Source: Rikenellaceae bacterium (GTDB lineage Bacteria > Bacteroidota > Bacteroidia > Bacteroidales > Rikenellaceae). From it: DNA of 39,881 bases. The position numbers and the translations under genes were made by a program. Of the stretch, positions 17,526-26,485 are shown one piece after another. Position 1 is the first letter of the stretch; the number at the start of each line of letters is the position of its first letter. Below the pieces are notes generated by a model, which saw nothing but the letters and a program-made list of their open reading frames with translations, did no database searches and was not told the DNA's origin. The DNA lies in contig JAFTYJ010000059.1 in NCBI GenBank assembly GCA_017464745.1, positions 1 to 39,881 of the forward strand. Direction: 5' to 3'.

Positions 17526-18887
17526 TTATTTGGCACCGCCTCCCAACGAGTGGTAGAGTTGAATCACACCCTGAATCTCGGAGTAGCGGTCCGAAATCTC
17601 GGTAAGCTCGGCTTGCAACAGGTTTTGTTGTGCAGTCAATACTTCGAGGTAATTGGTCAGACCGTGTTTCATCAGCAGTTTGGTGTTCCACACTGCGGCG
17701 CGAAGGTGCAGAATCTGTTTCTTATCGACCTCCAAGCGCTCCTTGGCCGTTTGCCACTGGATAAGGGCATTATTAACCTCGGTACCTGCATCCAACAGAC
17801 TTTGACGGAAAAGCAGCAGGGCTTGCTCCTGACGGGCTTGTGCTGTACGCAGGCGGGCTTTATTCTGACCCTTGGCAAAGATAGGTTGCACCAGACCTGC
17901 CACAGCATTCAACAGCCAACTACCCGGATTAGCGATGGCGGCTCCTGCCGAGGTCCAACCCAGCGTTCCTCCGAGTGTAATTTTGGGATAGAACTCCGAG
18001 CGGGCAGCATTGGTATTATAGAAGGCTTGTGCGAGGTTCATCTCGGCCTGACGGACATCGGGACGACGTGATAGCAGTTGTGCAGGAATACCCGTATAGA
18101 GCACCTCGGGAAACTCCTGTTCGGCAAGGTTGCCACGGCGAATATCGTGGGGCGTAACACCCAGCAGTGCACACAACGAGTTTTGTTGTTGGGCAATCTG
18201 TCGGGTCAGAGTCAGCACCGAGCCTTCGACACTCAGGCGGTTGGATTTGGCTTGCAGCACCGCAGCCTCGTTGGTTTTACCTGCGCGTTTGAGCGCCTCC
18301 AAGGTACGGATATTCTCCTCCCAGTTGTCGAGTGTACGGCGGCTGATGGCGAGTTGCTCGTCCAGCATCAGCAGGGTGTAGTAGGAGTCGGCGATGGTTG
18401 CCACAAGTTGGGTTTGCACCGCTTGGCGATAGGCCTCGCTTGCCATGAGTGCCGCTTGGGCTCCACGCTTGGCATTGGTCAGTCGGCCAAAGATATCCAA
18501 CTCCCAGCCAATATCAAAACCCGCCGAGTAACCTGTCGAAGTTCGCTCAAAATCGTAGTTCGACACCGAGCCATCGGCCGAAAAAGCCACCGAAGGCACA
18601 TAAGCCAACTTGGAGGTTTTGAGCACAGCCTCGGCCTCAACCACTTTGAGTCGCGCAACGTTCAGGTCGGTATTATTTCGCAGTCCCGTACGAATGAGGG
18701 TTTGCAGGCGTTCGTCCGTAAACAAGTCCTCCCATTCGAGCGATGCGATTGAGGTAGAGTCATCGGGATTAGATGGAGTATAGAGTCGGTTTACGACATC
18801 TGTAACCTCGGGTCGTTGGTATTTGGTGTAGAGTCCGCAGCCACCCAACGTAAAGGCTACGGCACACATAAGCACTATCTTTTTCAT
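17526..18887 (-). CDS. Outer-membrane efflux lipoprotein (TolC/NodT-type factor of an RND pump)
   Basis: The 453-residue protein starts with a lipoprotein signal peptide ending in LGGC, giving lipidated C17. It has the duplicated outer-membrane-factor helical hairpins typical of NodT/OprM proteins (WELDIFGRLTNAKRGA near 149-164, LLSRRPDVRQAEMNLAQAFYNTN near 272-294). It forms the trimeric exit duct of a tripartite pump. It is the last gene of the operon, 3 bases downstream of the pump gene. Substrates cannot be inferred. Confidence 0.93.
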   Translation of the reverse strand: MKKIVLMCAVAFTLGGCGLYTKYQRPEVTDVVNRLYTPSNPDDSTSIASLEWEDLFTDERLQTLIRTGLRNNTDLNVARLKVVEAEAVLKTSKLAYVPSVAFSADGSVSNYDFERTSTGYSAGFDIGWELDIFGRLTNAKRGAQAALMASEAYRQAVQTQLVATIADSYYTLLMLDEQLAISRRTLDNWEENIRTLEALKRAGKTNEAAVLQAKSNRLSVEGSVLTLTRQIAQQQNSLCALLGVTPHDIRRGNLAEQEFPEVLYTGIPAQLLSRRPDVRQAEMNLAQAFYNTNAARSEFYPKITLGGTLGWTSAGAAIANPGSWLLNAVAGLVQPIFAKGQNKARLRTAQARQEQALLLFRQSLLDAGTEVNNALIQWQTAKERLEVDKKQILHLRAAVWNTKLLMKHGLTNYLEVLTAQQNLLQAELTEISDRYSEIQGVIQLYHSLGGGAK

Positions 18888-18890
18888 ACG

Positions 18891-21800
18891 TTACTCTTCA
18901 ATTTGGCGTTTGGGCATTACCTTCTCCTCGATGTATTGGAACACGATGAACAGCACCGGAACCACAAACAACAGCGCAATGGTACCAATCAGCATACCGC
19001 CTACCGTACCCACACCGATTGAGATGTTACCATTGGCTCCAACACCCGAGGCAAACATCATAGGCAGCATACCGAACACCATTGTCAGCGAAGTCATCAG
19101 AATGGGGCGCAGACGAGCCTTGGCAGCCGACATCGCAGCAGCCGTGATACTCATACCCTGGCTACGGCGCTCCGAAGCGTACTCCGTGAGCAGAATTGCG
19201 GTTTTGGCCAACAGACCAATCAGCATCAGCAGACCGATTTGCAGATAGATATTGTTCTCCAATCCGAACATTCGGGCAAACAAGAAACTACCGGCCAGAC
19301 CAAACGGCACCGATATAATAATCACAACGGGGATAAACAGGCTCTCGTAGAGTGCACACAGAATCAGATAAATGAACACAATGCACACCACAAAGATGAT
19401 TGCAGTCGAGCGACCGGCCGCGGCCTCCTCACGCGACATACCGCCAAACTCGTAGCCATAGCCCGTAGGCAGCACCTCGGCAGTAACCTCGCGCACGGCT
19501 TGAATTGCCTCACCCGACGAGTAGCCATTAGCCGCAGCACCATTCACCGAGATTGCGGGGAAGAGGTTGAAACGCGACAGCGATTGCGCGCCATAGACTC
19601 TGGTGAGCGAGATATATTGGTTGATAGGCGACATCTCGCCTTTGGAGTTACGCACAAACATATTGCTCAGCGACTCGGTATCGAGGCGGTATTCGGGCGA
19701 TGCCTGAACAATCACACGATAGAGTTTCGAGAAACGGTTAAGGTTTGACGAGTAACTACCGCCGATATAACCCGACAGCACACCCAGCACATTGGAGGGC
19801 GACACACCATTACGTTTGCAACGTGCAGCGTCCACTTCGAGCAGGTATTGGGGGTATTTGGTATCGAACGAGGTTGATGCGCGGGCAATTTCGGGGCGTT
19901 TGTTGAGTTCCTCAATTACCTGTTTGGTGAGCATATGCAGGTCCTCGATAGTTCCGCCCTTCTGGTCCTGGATGTGGATTTCGAAACCATTTGTTGCACC
20001 ATAGCCCGGAATCATACCACGAGTAAAGGCATAGATATTGGCCGACGAGATGTCGGAAGTGCGGTTATAGAAGTCCTCTATCACCGAGTCAATGTCGTCG
20101 CCCTCGCCCGTACGCTCTTCCCACGGTTTGAGTTTCACAACAAACATACCGCACGACGAGCCCACACCACTAATCATACCGTAACCCGTAGTACGGCTCG
20201 AAGCCAACACCTGAGGCATTTCGGCCAGACGGCGGTCAATTTCGTCCATCACAGCGGTGGTTTCGTTAAGGTTGGTTCCGGGAGGGGTTTGCACGTCGAT
20301 ATTGAAGGTACCCATATCCTCCTTGGGCACAAGTCCCGTCTTGGTGGTCTGCATCAGGTAGTACAGGCCGCCACCAGCCACAATCAGCAGCACAACGGTA
20401 ATCCATTTGTGGCGGAACAGGAACATCACACCACGTTTGTATTTACCCAACAGGCCACCGAATGCGCTCTCGAAAGCGATGTGAAACTTAGCCGAGAAAC
20501 TCATCTTACCCTCGCCATGTTCGGCGTGCGGAGTCATAATGAGCGAACACAATGCGGGCGACAGTGTGAGGGCATTCAACAGCGAGATACCCACCGCCAC
20601 GGCCATAGTCAGACCGAACTGTGTATAGAAAGTACCTGTTGTTCCACCCATAAAACTTACGGGGATAAACACCGCCATAAACACAAAAGTGGTAGTCACA
20701 AGTGCTGTTGAGATTCCGTGCATTGCGTCCACCGTAGCCTTATAAGGTGATTTGTAGCCCTCATCGAACTTAGCCTGCACCGCCTCGACCACCACAATAG
20801 CGTCATCTACCACGGTACCAATCACAAGCACCAGCGCAAACAACGTAATCATATTGAGCGAGAATCCCGCAACGTACATAAATGCAAAGGTACCAATGAG
20901 CGACACCACAATCGACACGGCAGGAATAAAACTCGAACGCAGACTCTGCAAGAAAACATACACCACAAGGATTACCAGCAGTATGGCCTCAAACAGGGTT
21001 TTAATTACGTTCTTGATTGATGCGTCCAAGAAGTCTTTGGTGCTCATCAAATCGACAATTTCGACACCCTTAGGCAGGTCCTTGCGAATGGCCTCAACCT
21101 CGCGGTCAATGGCTTCGATAATCTCGTTGGCATTCGAGCCCGAGGTTTGCGAAATCATACAGGTTGTACCCGGGTGGCCGTTCACTGCACCGATATAGTC
21201 GTAACTCTGTGAGCCGAGTTCAATACGCGCCACATCCTTCAAGCGCAACACTGTACCGTCGTTCTCGGCACGAATTACCAGATTTTCGTACTCCTCGACG
21301 TGTTCGTAGCGGCCACGATATTTGAGCGAGTAGCGGAAGGTGTTGTCCGACTGCGCGCCGAGCGTTCCCGTGGGAGCCTCCAAGTTCTGTTCGCCCAGCA
21401 CGGTCGAAATATCCGACGGCATCAAGCCATACTTGGCCATCTTGCCGGGGTCGAGCCACACACGCAGCGAATAGTCGGCACCACGAACATCGACCTCACC
21501 AACACCCGCAATACGCGACAGACGAGGCTCGATATTGATTTTAACATAGTTACACAGGAATTGTTGGTCAAACGAGTCATCCGGACTATATACGGCCAAC
21601 ACCTTGATACGGCTTGTTTGGCGTTTGCGCACGTTCACACCGCTTCGGGTAACCTCGGCAGGCAGCAGGGCCTGAGCCGGAGCCAAGCGGTTTTGGACAT
21701 TCACCATAGCCATATCGCCGTCGGTTCCCTGACGGAAGTAGATAGTGATGTTGGCCGAGCCGTTGTTGGTTGCGCTCGACACCATATACATCATATCCTC

Positions 21801-22025
21801 AACACCATTGATAGCCTCCTCCAAGGGAACAATCACACTCTTCTGCACCGTTTCGGCGCTCGCACCGGCATAACTTGCAGACACACTCACCGTCGGAGGC
21901 GCAATCTCGGGGAATTGTTCAACGGGGAGTTGCACAAGGCTGATAACTCCCAGCAGCACAATGACCACCGAAATGACACCCGCCAAAATCGGTCGGTCGA
22001 TAAACGTTTTGATACCCATTCCCAT
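18891..22025 (-). CDS. RND multidrug efflux pump subunit, HAE1/AcrB family
   Basis: The 1044-residue protein has the two-fold RND layout: TM1 near 10-30, porter domains, a TM2-6 bundle near 340-500, a second porter block, and TM8-12 near 870-1030. The proton-relay pair D407-D408 in TM4 (GTVVDDAIVVVEA) falls at the same residue numbers as in E. coli AcrB, and the TM10 lysine is in GLLAKTAILL. It exports hydrophobic compounds in exchange for protons from the inner membrane. ATG at 22025 is taken as start; a second in-frame ATG lies two codons later. It is 4 bases after the adaptor gene. Confidence 0.96.
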   Translation of the reverse strand: MGMGIKTFIDRPILAGVISVVIVLLGVISLVQLPVEQFPEIAPPTVSVSASYAGASAETVQKSVIVPLEEAINGVEDMMYMVSSATNNGSANITIYFRQGTDGDMAMVNVQNRLAPAQALLPAEVTRSGVNVRKRQTSRIKVLAVYSPDDSFDQQFLCNYVKINIEPRLSRIAGVGEVDVRGADYSLRVWLDPGKMAKYGLMPSDISTVLGEQNLEAPTGTLGAQSDNTFRYSLKYRGRYEHVEEYENLVIRAENDGTVLRLKDVARIELGSQSYDYIGAVNGHPGTTCMISQTSGSNANEIIEAIDREVEAIRKDLPKGVEIVDLMSTKDFLDASIKNVIKTLFEAILLVILVVYVFLQSLRSSFIPAVSIVVSLIGTFAFMYVAGFSLNMITLFALVLVIGTVVDDAIVVVEAVQAKFDEGYKSPYKATVDAMHGISTALVTTTFVFMAVFIPVSFMGGTTGTFYTQFGLTMAVAVGISLLNALTLSPALCSLIMTPHAEHGEGKMSFSAKFHIAFESAFGGLLGKYKRGVMFLFRHKWITVVLLIVAGGGLYYLMQTTKTGLVPKEDMGTFNIDVQTPPGTNLNETTAVMDEIDRRLAEMPQVLASSRTTGYGMISGVGSSCGMFVVKLKPWEERTGEGDDIDSVIEDFYNRTSDISSANIYAFTRGMIPGYGATNGFEIHIQDQKGGTIEDLHMLTKQVIEELNKRPEIARASTSFDTKYPQYLLEVDAARCKRNGVSPSNVLGVLSGYIGGSYSSNLNRFSKLYRVIVQASPEYRLDTESLSNMFVRNSKGEMSPINQYISLTRVYGAQSLSRFNLFPAISVNGAAANGYSSGEAIQAVREVTAEVLPTGYGYEFGGMSREEAAAGRSTAIIFVVCIVFIYLILCALYESLFIPVVIIISVPFGLAGSFLFARMFGLENNIYLQIGLLMLIGLLAKTAILLTEYASERRSQGMSITAAAMSAAKARLRPILMTSLTMVFGMLPMMFASGVGANGNISIGVGTVGGMLIGTIALLFVVPVLFIVFQYIEEKVMPKRQIEE

Positions 22026-22029
22026 AAGG

Positions 22030-23163
22030 CTACTCTTGTTTAGTGGTGTCGGCTACGGCCTCGGCATTTACATCCTCGGCAGTGGTAATTTCGGTACCCT
22101 CGCGAATAAGACCCGCACCCTCGGCAACAATCACATCACCCACCGAGAGGCCCTCCTCGACGATATACTCTTTACCGTTGTTTTGGCTCAGAACACGGAT
22201 TTCGGTCGAAGTGGCAACGCCATCCACAACCTTATAGACAAACACGCGGTCTTGGAGTTCGTAGGTTGCTGCTTGCGGAATGACAATGCAGTTGTGACGC
22301 ATTTGGGGGATTACAACAGTACCACTACCGCCGTTACGCAGCAGACGTTGGCCGTTGGGGAAGGTGGCACGAAGGCTCACGGCTCCCGTAGTTTCGCTGA
22401 TAGTGCCGCTTACTGCGTTGATACGTCCTTTGTGAGGATAGATTCGACCATTGCTCATCATCAGTTCGACCTCGGGCATTTTGTTGATAGCCTCACGCAA
22501 CGAGCCATACTCCATAATGAGATCCAACATCTGATTCTCGGCCATCGAGAAATAGGCGTACACTTGGCTGTCGTCCGACACTGTAACCAGCGGTTTTTCG
22601 ATATTGCTACCCACCAGCGCACCCACACGATAGGGAATCATACTTGCCACACCGTTTACGGGCGAGCGCACCTCGGTGTACGATAGGTTATTCTTGGCGT
22701 TAATCTCCTCGGCGCGGCACAAAGCCAAGCGAGCCTCGGCCTCGGCCAAGTCGTTTTGGGCTGTCATAAGGTCGATTTCCGAAACCACATCCTCCTTGAA
22801 AAGGTCTTTGTTGGAGTCCAAAATAAGTTGTGCCGTCGACATTGCGGCCTCGGCACTCTTGACGTTAGCCACAGCGATTTCGTAGGCGGCTTTGTAGGGG
22901 GTTTGGTCGATGACAAACAGCACCGAGTCCTTGCGCACAAAGTCACCCTCCTCGATACGGATGTCGGTAATCATACCGCTCACCTGCGGGCGAATTTCGA
23001 CGGTTTGACAGCCGTTGATTGTTGCGGCATAACCCGTTTTGAGTTCGCGGTCGGCCGAGGTGACGGTCATAATTTTGTAGGTCTTTTTTGTTTGAGTTTG
23101 TTGTGTTTGGGTGCACCCCACAGCAAGCAGAGCGCAGAGTCCAACGAGTAAAAATTTCCTCAT
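22030..23163 (-). CDS. RND periplasmic adaptor (membrane fusion lipoprotein)
   Basis: The 377-residue protein has a lipobox (LLAVGC, lipidated C17), then a lipoyl/barrel-sandwich half motif (VEIRPQVSGMITDIRIEEGDF near 55-75). A long alpha-hairpin (about 92-165) and the second lipoyl half (SYTEVRSPVNGVASMI) follow. Adaptors of this family bridge the inner-membrane pump and the outer-membrane channel. It is the first gene of the operon (adaptor, pump, outer-membrane factor) and has a -7 element 41 bases upstream. No regulator gene is attached on this strand; the ECF sigma gene diverges from the same intergenic region. Confidence 0.93.
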   Translation of the reverse strand: MRKFLLVGLCALLAVGCTQTQQTQTKKTYKIMTVTSADRELKTGYAATINGCQTVEIRPQVSGMITDIRIEEGDFVRKDSVLFVIDQTPYKAAYEIAVANVKSAEAAMSTAQLILDSNKDLFKEDVVSEIDLMTAQNDLAEAEARLALCRAEEINAKNNLSYTEVRSPVNGVASMIPYRVGALVGSNIEKPLVTVSDDSQVYAYFSMAENQMLDLIMEYGSLREAINKMPEVELMMSNGRIYPHKGRINAVSGTISETTGAVSLRATFPNGQRLLRNGGSGTVVIPQMRHNCIVIPQAATYELQDRVFVYKVVDGVATSTEIRVLSQNNGKEYIVEEGLSVGDVIVAEGAGLIREGTEITTAEDVNAEAVADTTKQE

Positions 23164-23203
23164 AGTTTTATTTTTTTTCGATTTTTCAGCAGGAATTTAC
23201 CCA

Positions 23204-23211
23204 CAAAATTA
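23204..23211 (-). promoter_or_regulatory. -7 element of the RND efflux operon
   Basis: On the minus strand TAATTTTG (23211-23204) is a perfect TAnnTTTG. The -33 region at the right spacing reads TTTC, an imperfect match. The adaptor ATG is 41 bases downstream. Confidence 0.5.
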
Positions 23212-23294
23212 ACATTTTTCCACAGAAAATGAAAGAAAACACCTTATTCACTCCTTTTTTTTGCCGTTTTTATCCCAAATCACTCACTTAGTGT

Positions 23295-23302
23295 TATATT
23301 TG
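23295..23302 (+). promoter_or_regulatory. -7 element of the ECF sigma operon
   Basis: TATATTTG (23295-23302) is a perfect TAnnTTTG, 40 bases before the sigma factor ATG. No good TTTG is present 19-21 bases upstream. It faces away from the efflux operon promoter within a 179-base shared region. Confidence 0.5.
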
Positions 23303-23342
23303 TACGTGGACGTTCGTATTACATGCAAAACACCCACGACAG

Positions 23343-23834
23343 ATGACATCCGAAACCTTCAATACTATATTCCTCGGTTGCAAGGACCGCGCAATGCGTT
23401 TTGCATGGAGCATCACAGGCAACCGACAAGATGCCGAAGATATAGTGCAGGATGTCTACGAGAAGTTGTGGCGACGACGTTTGCTTATTCGTGATACGGG
23501 GCTTCCGTCGCTTATCATGACCTCGGTGCGGAACGCTGCCATCGACCGTACAAGACGATTGAAACCCATGCCACTCGAAGGCTCTCAGGAGTCCTCGGCA
23601 CAGAACCCCGACACCGCCCTGCTCGACCAATTGTACCGAGCCATAAGCCTGCTACCCGAGGCACAACGCAACGCGGTAACATTGCACGACATCGAGGGTA
23701 TGGAGATTGACGAGATAGCCGCCCTAACCGGCGTTAGCACGGCATCAGTCAGAATGGCACTGTCACGTGGACGCAACACTTTACGTAATAAATTAACAAA
23801 AATCATAAACTATGGAGTCGAAGAGCAAAAATAA
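23343..23834 (+). CDS. ECF-type RNA polymerase sigma factor
   Basis: The 163-residue protein has the two ECF domains. Region 2 includes GNRQDAEDIVQDVYEKLWRR near residues 26-45, which binds core polymerase and the -10 region. Region 4 is a helix-turn-helix (IDEIAALTGVSTASVRMALSRGRNTLRNKL, about 125-155). It contains no anti-sigma domain of its own. The last 23 bases overlap the start of the small membrane protein gene, so the two are probably coupled and act as a sigma/anti-sigma pair. Two secreted proteins follow. Confidence 0.93.
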   Translation: MTSETFNTIFLGCKDRAMRFAWSITGNRQDAEDIVQDVYEKLWRRRLLIRDTGLPSLIMTSVRNAAIDRTRRLKPMPLEGSQESSAQNPDTALLDQLYRAISLLPEAQRNAVTLHDIEGMEIDEIAALTGVSTASVRMALSRGRNTLRNKLTKIINYGVEEQK

Positions 23835-24120
23835 CGAAAAGGACGAATACCTGCGCCTTACACGCCTTGCATCTACCCAAAAGATGCAACTTCGCACACA
23901 CCACCCCGCCCCATTTCGAGTCGTTGCATACTCGCTGGCTGCGGCCGTCGTTGTTGCCATCGTTGCTCTCGGAATCACTCTCCAAATGCAAAGTAAGCCC
24001 ACCGTCTACGCAGTGTGCAACGGCAAGGCTATCACTGACTTGGAAGAGGCCCAACAACAAGCCCAAGAGTCACTGTCGCTACTCTCCGAAACCTTTGCCG
24101 ACCTCAATACACAACATTAA
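23812..24120 (+). CDS. Small single-pass membrane protein, candidate anti-sigma factor
   Basis: This 102-residue protein has a charged cytoplasmic N-terminus (1-36), one hydrophobic segment (about 37-58, VVAYSLAAAVVVAIVALGI), and a short outer part (59-102) ending in a helical, glutamine-rich stretch. It overlaps the sigma gene by 23 bases in another frame. Membrane proteins encoded just behind an ECF sigma gene are commonly its anti-sigma factor, and the short N-terminal tail would have to hold the sigma factor. I recognise no standard anti-sigma domain, so the role rests on position and topology. Confidence 0.75.
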   Translation: MESKSKNNEKDEYLRLTRLASTQKMQLRTHHPAPFRVVAYSLAAAVVVAIVALGITLQMQSKPTVYAVCNGKAITDLEEAQQQAQESLSLLSETFADLNTQH

Positions 24121-24133
24121 TACAGCATTAATC

Positions 24134-24928
24134 ATGAAACGAATCTCCACCATTATCATCTTTACCCTGGCAGCACTCTCGACGTGGAATGTTTCGGGAC
24201 AAAACAGCATAAAGAGCGAACGAGGTAACCTAACCATCTGCGTTGCTGGTGTCGACCTAACCATATTCGAACGCTACGGTGGAGTTCCGCCACACGTACA
24301 CACCTTTTCGGGACTTGCCAAATATCGCACCCACCAAGCATTGTTCGAACTCGGATTCAACCTTCCCACGCAACTCTCCTACGGAGCTTATCCCGAGGAC
24401 ATCGAGCCGTGGTTCCGCCTGCGTAACAACAAATCGGTACAAGTTACCTTCAACTTACTCAACGTCGGCACACGCCTGGTTCAAAGTGGAGCCGTGGGTT
24501 TGTCTGCCTCACTGGGTATTTCGTGGAACGACTATGTATTCGAGGACCCCACAAGGGTACAACGCACCGGACAACTCCTCACGGCAGAACCCATCAAAAG
24601 TTCCAAATGGGTCAAGACCAAAATCAACACATTCTCGTTACACCTGCCCGTCCTACTGGAATTTGGTCAGCGCAAAGGGTTCTTTGGTGCTGTGGGCGTT
24701 TACGGCGACCTGCTTGTGGCCTCGCACTCCAAAATCAAACACGGCAAAAAACGAGATAACGAAAAGCACTACAATCTTCCTACTGCCCTACCTCAAGCCG
24801 GAGTGACTGCACGTGTTGGCTACCAACGCATCTACTTGTTCGGCAACTACTCGCTCACTCGTCTGTTCCAAAACGACCGAGGCCCCGAAACCAACATTTT
24901 GACCATTGGCCTGGGCTTGGGTTTCTAA
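24134..24928 (+). CDS. Secreted protein, probably an outer-membrane beta-barrel
   Basis: I start at the ATG at 24134 (264 residues). The frame is open further upstream, but that part overlaps the previous gene in another frame and lacks a signal peptide. Residues 1-23 form a Sec signal peptide ending in VSG before QNS. The mature part has alternating polar/hydrophobic strands with aromatic ends (VQVTFNLLNVGTRLVQSG, FSLHLPVLLEFGQ, GVTARVGYQRIYLFGNYSL) and finishes in a hydrophobic strand ending in F, as outer-membrane barrels do. This resembles the porin/PorT-like barrels of Bacteroidota. It is the third gene of the sigma operon, 13 bases after the candidate anti-sigma gene. Ligand or role unknown. 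Confidence 0.72.
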   Translation: MKRISTIIIFTLAALSTWNVSGQNSIKSERGNLTICVAGVDLTIFERYGGVPPHVHTFSGLAKYRTHQALFELGFNLPTQLSYGAYPEDIEPWFRLRNNKSVQVTFNLLNVGTRLVQSGAVGLSASLGISWNDYVFEDPTRVQRTGQLLTAEPIKSSKWVKTKINTFSLHLPVLLEFGQRKGFFGAVGVYGDLLVASHSKIKHGKKRDNEKHYNLPTALPQAGVTARVGYQRIYLFGNYSLTRLFQNDRGPETNILTIGLGLGF

Positions 24929-24961
24929 CTCACACCTAAACACTCTAAAACCGAAAACACT

Positions 24962-25633
24962 ATGAAACGACTATTCATCACCCTACTCACACTATCGAGC
25001 ACACTGTGCAACGTGTGGGGGCACACCCCTGTCGGTCATAGTGCCTACATTGAGGAGGTTGTAAATTCGCACAGACCGCACAACGCCACCTTTGACGACA
25101 GCCAACTCAACGACCTATACGGACCTATCACACCATTTATAGGGTTTTGGTGGAGCTACCTATATCCCGACCCGAAGGAGAACACATGCGGCATCCACGT
25201 AGACTGCTTCTCCAAAGAGGCACTTGCAAAGTTTACGCTTTCGAAAAGCCTACTCAAAAAGATTGACGGCATACGCATCGTCAGTGTTGCGCACGCCAAC
25301 CACACGGGAAAGAGCAAATGCTCCAAAGAAGTATACAACTTACTGATTACTCGCATCAAAGCCATGGTTGAGCAAATCGAAGAGGAGGCCAAAATCTGCA
25401 ACCCCGCAATCGTCACCAAACTCAAAGGCTATGTACACTCCGAAGAGTACAATCTTGCCATATACTACGCCCCCAGGAGAAATCGCTCCATCAAAAATAT
25501 GCGCGACCAACTCATCATCGTGCGCTACAGCGACCTTCCAAACGAACACGCCTTTGTTGTTGAGATTATCGGTAGTTTCAACGAAGATGACTTATTTTTC
25601 GACCTCGACATAAACAACTTCACAACCAAGTAG
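24962..25633 (+). CDS. Secreted DUF4252-like protein
   Basis: The 223-residue protein has a signal peptide (1-20, ending VWG before HTP) and no lipobox. The central and C-terminal parts (SKSLLKKIDGIRIVSV near 97-112, then a helix, then AFVVEIIGSFNEDDLFFDL near 199-217) resemble DUF4252. That is a secreted domain often encoded next to ECF sigma factors in Bacteroidota; the match is from memory and moderate. It closes the four-gene sigma operon, 33 bases after the barrel gene. Role unknown; an envelope-stress reporter or target is one guess. Confidence 0.65.
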   Translation: MKRLFITLLTLSSTLCNVWGHTPVGHSAYIEEVVNSHRPHNATFDDSQLNDLYGPITPFIGFWWSYLYPDPKENTCGIHVDCFSKEALAKFTLSKSLLKKIDGIRIVSVAHANHTGKSKCSKEVYNLLITRIKAMVEQIEEEAKICNPAIVTKLKGYVHSEEYNLAIYYAPRRNRSIKNMRDQLIIVRYSDLPNEHAFVVEIIGSFNEDDLFFDLDINNFTTK

Positions 25634-25657
25634 CGACACACAAAAAACAGAAGGGCG

Positions 25658-25688
25658 ATTGCTTTTAACGCGAAAAAGCGTATCTTTG
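25658..25688 (+). promoter_or_regulatory. Promoter of the RNA methyltransferase pseudogene
   Basis: ATTG (25658-25661), 19 bases, then TATCTTTG (25681-25688), a perfect -7 element 7 bases before the ATG. The promoter still looks intact although the gene behind it is interrupted. Confidence 0.55.
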
Positions 25689-25695
25689 TACTCGT

Positions 25696-26424
25696 ATGTT
25701 GACAAAAGCCGAAATACAACTCTATCGCTAGCTGGGCGACAAACGCGAACGCGACACTCACGGACTATTCGTTGCCGAGGGTGCCAAACTTGTGGGCGAA
25801 ATCACACATTCGACACTCAATGTAGTGCGACTGCTGACCACGCGCGACTTCCCCGGAGCCGAGCTAATTTCGACCAAAGAGATGGAGCGTGGAAGTCAAC
25901 TCTAATCGCCAACTGACACCTTTGCCGTGGTCGAAAAACCACATTACGACATCCGTTCGGCGCGTCCCCAAAGCGAGTTGGTTTTGGCTCTTGACGGGGT
26001 ACAGAATCCGGGTAATATGGGAACTATCATTCGTTTGGCTGACTGGTTCGGTATCAGCGACATAGTATGTTCGGCGGATTCAGCCGACTGCTTCAATCCC
26101 AAAGTCGTACAGGCCACAATGGGAGCCATTCTCAGAGTGCGCGTTCACTACACCGATTTGGCAAAATATGTAGAGTCGTTACCCACGGGTACGCCCGTGT
26201 ATGGCACGTTCCTCGAAGGCGAAAACCTCTACGACACAACACTGCAAAATCGCGGACTTGTGGTTATGGGCAGTGAGGGTCGCGGAGTATCTGAGGCCGT
26301 AGCCAAAGCCGTCACCAACAAACTCTACATTCCGCCCTACCCTGCCGACAACTGCAACACCGAATCGCTCAATGTGGCTATCGCAACTGCAATTATCTGC
26401 GCAGAATTCCGCAGGGCGAAATAA
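25696..26424 (+). pseudogene. SpoU/TrmH-family rRNA/tRNA 2'-O-methyltransferase gene with two in-frame stops
   Basis: Reading from ATG 25696, one frame encodes a typical Bacteroidales SpoU-type methyltransferase (about 240 residues). It is broken by TAG at 25729-25731 (codon 12) and TAA at 25903-25905 (codon 70); there is no frameshift. The N-terminal L30e-like substrate part is therefore interrupted. The C-terminal SPOUT knot is complete, with NPGNMGTIIRLADWFG, GSEGRGVSEA and ESLNVAIATAI, all needed for S-adenosylmethionine binding. A GTG at 25927 could in principle start a 165-residue protein with only this domain. Both stops are one base from common sense codons. Either the gene is decaying, or the catalytic domain alone is made. 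Confidence 0.8.
26336..26405 (+). repeat. 70-bp perfect direct repeat, copy 1 (inside the methyltransferase 3' end)
   Basis: Bases 26336-26405 are identical to 26486-26555, an offset of exactly 150 bases. This copy encodes the end of the SPOUT domain and continues into the last codons (EFRRAK, TAA). Confidence 0.95.
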
Positions 26425-26445
26425 AGTGTTGGACCCTCCCCTAAA

Positions 26446-26463
26446 TCCCCTCCTTGGAGGGGA
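26446..26463. repeat. Palindromic C/G-rich intergenic repeat of Bacteroidota type
   Basis: An 8-bp inverted repeat (26446-26453 with 26456-26463) separated by TT, with CCCCTCC facing GGAGGGG. It sits inside a C-rich stretch (26431-26465) that resembles short extragenic palindromes common in this phylum. It lies between the two copies of the 70-bp repeat. Only one copy is present in this window, so its repeat nature is from recollection. Confidence 0.6.
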
Positions 26464-26485
26464 CTTTTGTCGCTGCGCTCCGAAG

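Noticed and set aside
23867-24133. Upstream extension of the barrel-like gene frame back to 23867
   Set aside because: It overlaps the candidate anti-sigma gene in another frame, reads as low-complexity Ser/Pro sequence, and the signal peptide begins at the ATG at 24134.
25729-25905. Reassignment of TAG or TAA to an amino acid, suggested by two in-frame stops in the methyltransferase gene
   Set aside because: TAA and TAG are the normal terminators of every other gene in the window, and no other gene carries them in frame. Local mutation is simpler.
26425-26485. Insertion sequence between the two copies of the methyltransferase tail
   Set aside because: The spacer is 80 bases with a single 18-base palindrome, no terminal inverted repeats and no short target duplication. 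It fits a passive intergenic repeat better than a transposon.
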